The position numbers and the translations under genes are program-made. From Brevipalpus yothersi (Eukaryota; Arthropoda; Arachnida; Trombidiformes; Tenuipalpidae), in assembly GCA_003956705.1 (NCBI GenBank), contig QZCP01000091.1, forward strand, positions 62,001-126,000: a stretch of 64,000 nucleotides of DNA, read 5' to 3'. Positions 59,932-64,000 of the stretch are shown here, one piece after another. A model generated the notes under the pieces. The model made no database searches. It saw only the letters and a list, made by a program, of their open reading frames with translations, and was not told where the DNA came from. How positions within the stretch are numbered: position 1 is the stretch's first letter; the number at the start of each line of letters is the position of its first letter.

Positions 59932-61455
59932 ATGTCTCGAAATAGATATGTTAGTGATTCTGAACAAAGTGATAATTCAAATTCAAGTGTCGGTGGAGAG
60001 GAAGTACAACGGGAGGTTGTCAAAGATTTGGATGTTTCCAGTGAAGAATCGGAACATGAATCCGTTCAAGATCAACCAACGGTAGATAATCAGATGGAAG
60101 AGGACGATGAAGTGCAAGAAACAAGGAGAAAAAGAGTGGTAGAGGAAGATGAAGACGAAGAGGAGGAGGAAGAGGATGAAGAAATAATAAGAAGAAAACG
60201 GGTTAAAGATTCAGATGCCTCCAGTGAAGAGCAGTCCGACAATGAATCTATTGGAAAGCGGCCATTGAAAAGGGAACGGATTGCCGATGAAGATGAAGAT
60301 GAGGATGAGGATCAAGATCAAAGTGGAAATCAACAGCAAGAACGGGAAGAAGAAGAGGAGGAGGAGGAAGAAGAAGAAGAAGGAGAAAGAGATCAAACAG
60401 ACATACGACAAGAGTTGGTGAAAGATTTGGATGTTTCAAGTGAAGAATCTGATCGTGAATCCGTAAGTGGTGACAAGCCGATGAAAAATGAACAAATTGA
60501 AGATGATGAAGAACAAGAGCCAGAGCAAGAGCGAGAACAAGAAAGAGGAGAACCATATGAAGAACAAGAGCCCGAACCAGAGCCAATTCCTGTGGCCAGA
60601 ATTGAAGTGGAGATACCAAAAACATCCAATGAAATGGGTAGCGATATTCATTTTGTCAAGCTACCTAATTTCCTCAGCGTCGATACTCAACCGTATGATC
60701 CCAATACATATGAGGATGAAATAGATGATGACGATCTTCTTGATGAAGAGGGTAGAACTCGACTAAAATTAAAAGTAGAAAGCACCATGAGATGGAGGAG
60801 AGTTCCCGATGAAAATGGTATTCTGGTCGAAGAGACTAATGCAAAAATAGTCAAATGGTCTGATGGAAGTATGTCTCTTCATCTTGGATCAGAAATTTTC
60901 GATATACACAAGCAAAGTTTGGTAGCTGGTGACAATAATCATCTTTTCATCCGTCAAGGAACTGGTCTACAAGGTCAAGAGATCTTCAAAACCAAGTTGA
61001 CTTTCAGACCACATTCAACCGATAGTTTCACTCATAGAAAGATGACACTATCTCTCGCTGAGAGGAGTCATAAGACTCAAAAAATTAGAGTTTTACCTAA
61101 TGTTGGCAAAGATCCGGAAGCTCATCGTTCTGAAATGATAAAGAAAGAAGAAGATAAACTTAAAGCCTCTATAAGAAGAGAAAATAAAATGAAAAGAATT
61201 CGAGAAAGAGCTCCATATCGTGCCCCTACAGCTGGGTATCTGGAAGATGAGTATGATGATGATGACGATGAGGGTGGCGTATCGGTGGAGAAAATTAAGA
61301 ATGAATTCAAAAATCGACGACCAAGTGGTAGAGGTGGTAGATTTGAAGAGATATACTCTGATGACGATGATGATTCCGACCCTGGAGTGACCAAGACCCA
61401 TGAAACCAGAAGAAAAACAGCCAAACAGATTGTAGAAAGTGATGATGAAGATTGA
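59932..61455 (+). CDS. LEO1: RNA polymerase-associated protein LEO1 (PAF1 complex)
   Basis: Single exon, 507 residues. LEO1 is a nuclear subunit of the PAF1 complex in transcription elongation. The first half is Asp/Glu/Arg-rich and disordered. It contains three related modules (KDLDVSSEESEHESV, KDSDASSEEQSDNESI, KDLDVSSEESDRESV) that look like casein kinase 2 target sites. The conserved core spans about residues 240-400: VKLPNFLSVDTQPYDP, ESTMRWRRVPDENG, NAKIVKWSDGSMSLHLGSEIF. The tail has RYRAP-like PYRAPTAGYLEDEY and ends in acidic SDDED. ATG 59932 (MSRNRY) is the first ATG; in-frame codons upstream lack one. Confidence 0.96.
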   Translation: MSRNRYVSDSEQSDNSNSSVGGEEVQREVVKDLDVSSEESEHESVQDQPTVDNQMEEDDEVQETRRKRVVEEDEDEEEEEEDEEIIRRKRVKDSDASSEEQSDNESIGKRPLKRERIADEDEDEDEDQDQSGNQQQEREEEEEEEEEEEEGERDQTDIRQELVKDLDVSSEESDRESVSGDKPMKNEQIEDDEEQEPEQEREQERGEPYEEQEPEPEPIPVARIEVEIPKTSNEMGSDIHFVKLPNFLSVDTQPYDPNTYEDEIDDDDLLDEEGRTRLKLKVESTMRWRRVPDENGILVEETNAKIVKWSDGSMSLHLGSEIFDIHKQSLVAGDNNHLFIRQGTGLQGQEIFKTKLTFRPHSTDSFTHRKMTLSLAERSHKTQKIRVLPNVGKDPEAHRSEMIKKEEDKLKASIRRENKMKRIRERAPYRAPTAGYLEDEYDDDDDEGGVSVEKIKNEFKNRRPSGRGGRFEEIYSDDDDDSDPGVTKTHETRRKTAKQIVESDDED

Positions 61456-62385
61456 TAAGCTTTTGTTGTAAATATAATTTCAAGAATATGTTGATATCTC
61501 ATCTTTTTGATCATCCTGATTTGAAGTCATTTTGATATACCAATGAGGATTGATTAATTTTCTCCAAGATTTACATTCTCATTGAACTGACAGACCATTA
61601 AACATTGATCATAATTTTTATTTCAATTTTCAGTCCTCTTAATTAACGGATAGACTGATTTGATCAAGACATACCTCTTTCCTGTCGTCAATTTGAGAAA
61701 TGATCAATCTCAAAAACTATTATCTAAACCATAAATTCCAAGTGGCATCGAAAATTAATTCGTCATGACCAACCATATCATAATATATCTCCCATGAATA
61801 TTTCTATCTCTAGCCGCTAATTGTCTCAGCCTCCAAGAGTGTCAATGATTTCTATCGATAGTGATAGTTGATGGAGTTTAACGGTTCTCTTCAAAAAGTG
61901 GCTCGATTTTGTAGATTTCTCAGTCAACCCTCCTAATTTGGTAGAAAATTACATATGCCAGAATGCAGTCCATGACAAATAGAGAAAATTGACTTGCCAT
62001 TCTGAACACTGGAGATATCTTTCTCTTCACCATAGGAATATTTTTCCTCTATTCAATGGTATCGAGTCATGCGTTGGCCATCATGTTGAGTGAGGCTGCG
62101 GCAAAAAAGGAGGAGGTAAAAACGGCTCTCTGACAGTCTGAAAGTTCTCTCAATTGAACAGTTGAAAGTCTGTCGAGATATGGTCCACTCATTTACGATC
62201 GGTTTCCTTATTTGTGTCCATCTTGTCGATCTTGTCGATGTTCGTCTCAAGTTTTAAAATTTTTGACTCAAATCATGTGAGCGCTTGATTGTGAAAGTTT
62301 TTCTCTTCTTCACGGATACAATGCTCTGGTCAAGTGGTTTGTCTTATACTCTCATTATCCATCCATCATCGAACTATTTGCGAAC
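61456..62385. other. Intergenic interval between LEO1 and the beat-like gene
   Basis: LEO1 3' flank and the 5' flank of the immunoglobulin gene. No gene, repeat or RNA gene is supported. Confidence 0.5.
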
Positions 62386-62859
62386 ATGATTAAAATAAAT
62401 TTTGTGATTAAATTTTTATTCATACTGACCTTTTATGTGCTCATTATCATCGTGGGTAAGTGTTCAGTTGCCTATTCAATTTAATTCATCATCCTAAACC
62501 AGCTAAAGAAGGCCTTTTTTGGTCAGAATAATCGATATTTCAACATTTTTTATCGATTGAATTTATGAAAAAAAGAAAATGTTAACATAAGTTTCAAATT
62601 TGCTAAGATTGTTTTCTTTATTTTTGTCTTACTTTCATTCACCATGGAATCACCCAAAGATGTTGAAAGTTTGAAAATAACACGTCTAGAAGTTCCACCA
62701 TCAGTGCCTCGGGGTGAACCAGTAACCCTACGATGTCATTATGATCTTGAAAGTGATGAACTCTATTCCGTAAAATGGTACAAAAACTATGTTGAATTTT
62801 ATCGATACATGCCACAAAATGGGCCACAAACATTTTCTCTCAAAGGTGTTTATGTTGAT
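62386..62859 (+). CDS. Beaten-path-like immunoglobulin protein, first two exons only
   Basis: Exon 1 (62386-62455) encodes a signal peptide (MIKINFVIKFLFILTFYVLI) and ends in phase 1. Exon 2 (62660-62859) joins in frame at acceptor CCCAAAG, giving DVESLKITRLEVP. The sequence then matches the first Ig domain of the Beat family: VPRGEPVTLRCHYDLESDELYSVKWYKNYVEFYRY, with the B-strand cysteine and Trp, to GVYVD at donor GTAAGT. Beat proteins guide motor axons by binding Side-family receptors. The second cysteine and later exons were not found up to 64000, so the gene continues beyond the window. An ATG at 62644 just before exon 2 would lack a signal peptide and is less likely. Confidence 0.82.
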
Positions 62860-64000
62860 GTAAGTATTTTCGAAGATAATACCTTCTCAACTCCTGGAAT
62901 CTCTCTCTCTCAAACCTTTTCCGAAAGGCAGAGAATTCTTTGATTTTCTTATAAAATGTTCCTACATCAGATTGCATTATCTATTGCTGTTGATATGATG
63001 TTCCTTGATTGATCGAAGCGACTAGACAATGAATTGAATTAGAAGATGAATTTTTCGCTCTTCTATGTGAACTTTGAAAAAATGATCCACTCTTTTGGAA
63101 TCGCTAAGATTTGATCTAATTCAGCATAACGAATTCAAATGAGCTCAGAATGCATGCGAATTGTATGATAATTTCGGAGGTACTGAATGATTGTAACCTT
63201 CTAATTATCATCTAGTAAACTGCTTTTTGAGTTTACAGTGGATCGATGAAAATTTTTTTCTTGAGCATTCTTATCATGAATAAATGTGAAATTAGAATCA
63301 TTGGTTGAAGATGGGCTCTAAAAGATTTGTTCGATTGTAAAAAGTTCAATGAAGAAATCAGCAGTCAAGATATACTCAGAATCATGTGATAACAGTAACT
63401 AATTTCGTTAAAGTCAACACTCGAAATTCTATTGGAGAGTCGATTTTCACTCCACTCATCAGTGGTCAATCACTATAAATGAAATGATCAATAGTAGACG
63501 TAGTGGTGAAGAGAGAACCTTAATGAGGGTAAACTTAATGAGTATTATTTGAGGTTAATACCAATCTGTAGGCTAAAAAGAGTTCATATCAATGTGGAAG
63601 GCATCAGAAAGCTCATTCACTTGACTACATGTTCATCGGGAACGATAATGGACATATTTAGCAATTTTCTACAGAGAAAAAGAGACGAAATACTTTTTGC
63701 TTCTTTTACTACCCTTTTTGTTGAAGCTAAGTTTCAACAAAATACTTTCAAAAAAGACTTTAACAATCAAGTACCAGAGTGGACAGAAAAAACGAAAAAC
63801 GAAACATATTGATAGCACTTTACTGTTAAATTGTCCAAAAAGTGATCATCAATTGACCGTAAATAGATGAACCACTGTTTACTAGAAAACTAACTTTGAT
63901 CATGAAGAACTTTTCTCGTTTCCATTTGCTCCTCTTTTTTTTGCTTCTCCCTCTCTTCTCAAATATCTTTCTCCGATGAAAATCTGTGTTCATCGTAAAA
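62860..64000. other. Intron of the beat-like gene to the window end
   Basis: No exon matching the rest of the Ig domain was found. An 87-codon open frame at 63549-63812 (+) is not recognised and lacks splice-site support. Confidence 0.45.

Noticed and set aside
60211..60651. Several minus-strand frames opposite LEO1
   Set aside because: They arise from the acidic GAA/GAT repeats of LEO1 read backwards.
1..64000. tRNA, rRNA, transposon, viral or CRISPR sequences
   Set aside because: I looked for box A/B tRNA patterns, reverse transcriptase or transposase motifs and regular spaced repeats, and saw none. A covariance or profile search would be needed to exclude small ones.

Overview
The window is AT-rich nuclear DNA from an animal. 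Genes are split by short GT-AG introns (mostly about 50 to 200 bp), TATA boxes and AATAAA signals are visible, and (GA)n/(CT)n microsatellites are frequent. A beaten-path-type immunoglobulin gene and a serotonin transporter of insect-like sequence point to an arthropod. The compact gene layout would suit a mite, but that last step is inference. No prokaryotic feature, virus or transposon was recognised. One 32-base N run marks an assembly gap.

Layout. 0-6 kb: an NAT10/KRE33 RNA cytidine acetyltransferase gene (+) that appears to lack the usual N-terminal domain, then a choline-transporter-like gene (SLC44, -). 8-16 kb: a one-exon CRAL-TRIO lipid-transfer gene (+) and a CEP170-like centrosomal gene (+). 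17-20 kb: a second SLC44 gene (-) with the same exon plan as the first. 21.7-26.7 kb: the RNA-binding gene CSDE1/UNR (-), whose large intron holds an opposite-strand gene for an unknown secreted protein. 27.5-28 kb: ribosomal protein L37 (+). 28.9-35.2 kb: a 13-exon serotonin transporter (-). 36.1-36.8 kb: a candidate novel three-exon gene (+). 37-41.5 kb: a 16-exon ZER1/ZYG11 ubiquitin-ligase adaptor (-). 42.6-46.7 kb: a USP8-like deubiquitinase (-). 47.6-51.1 kb: HBS1 (-), with an alternative terminal exon that looks SKI7-like. 51.6-52.7 kb: a pseudouridine-5'-phosphatase-like HAD enzyme (-). 53.2-54.9 kb: a decayed mitochondrial carrier copy next to a decayed copy of the HBS1 promoter and first exon. 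55.6-56.1 kb: a small secreted peptide (+). 56.2-57.4 kb: NDUFAF5 (-). 58.2-59 kb: GID8 (+), followed by a decayed inverted NDUFAF5 fragment. 59.9-61.5 kb: LEO1 (+). 62.4 kb onward: the first two exons of a beat-like gene (+), which runs off the window.

Most genes are housekeeping: RNA modification, translation and ribosome rescue, ubiquitin turnover, mitochondrial assembly and transcription elongation. They do not form a pathway cluster. Exon joins were worked out by eye. For the multi-exon genes every join was checked for GT-AG ends and matching codon phase, and totals are divisible by three where the gene is complete. The points most worth checking are the SKI7-like exon of HBS1, the N-terminally short NAT10, three unrecognised small or secreted genes, and the duplicated HBS1 5' block.
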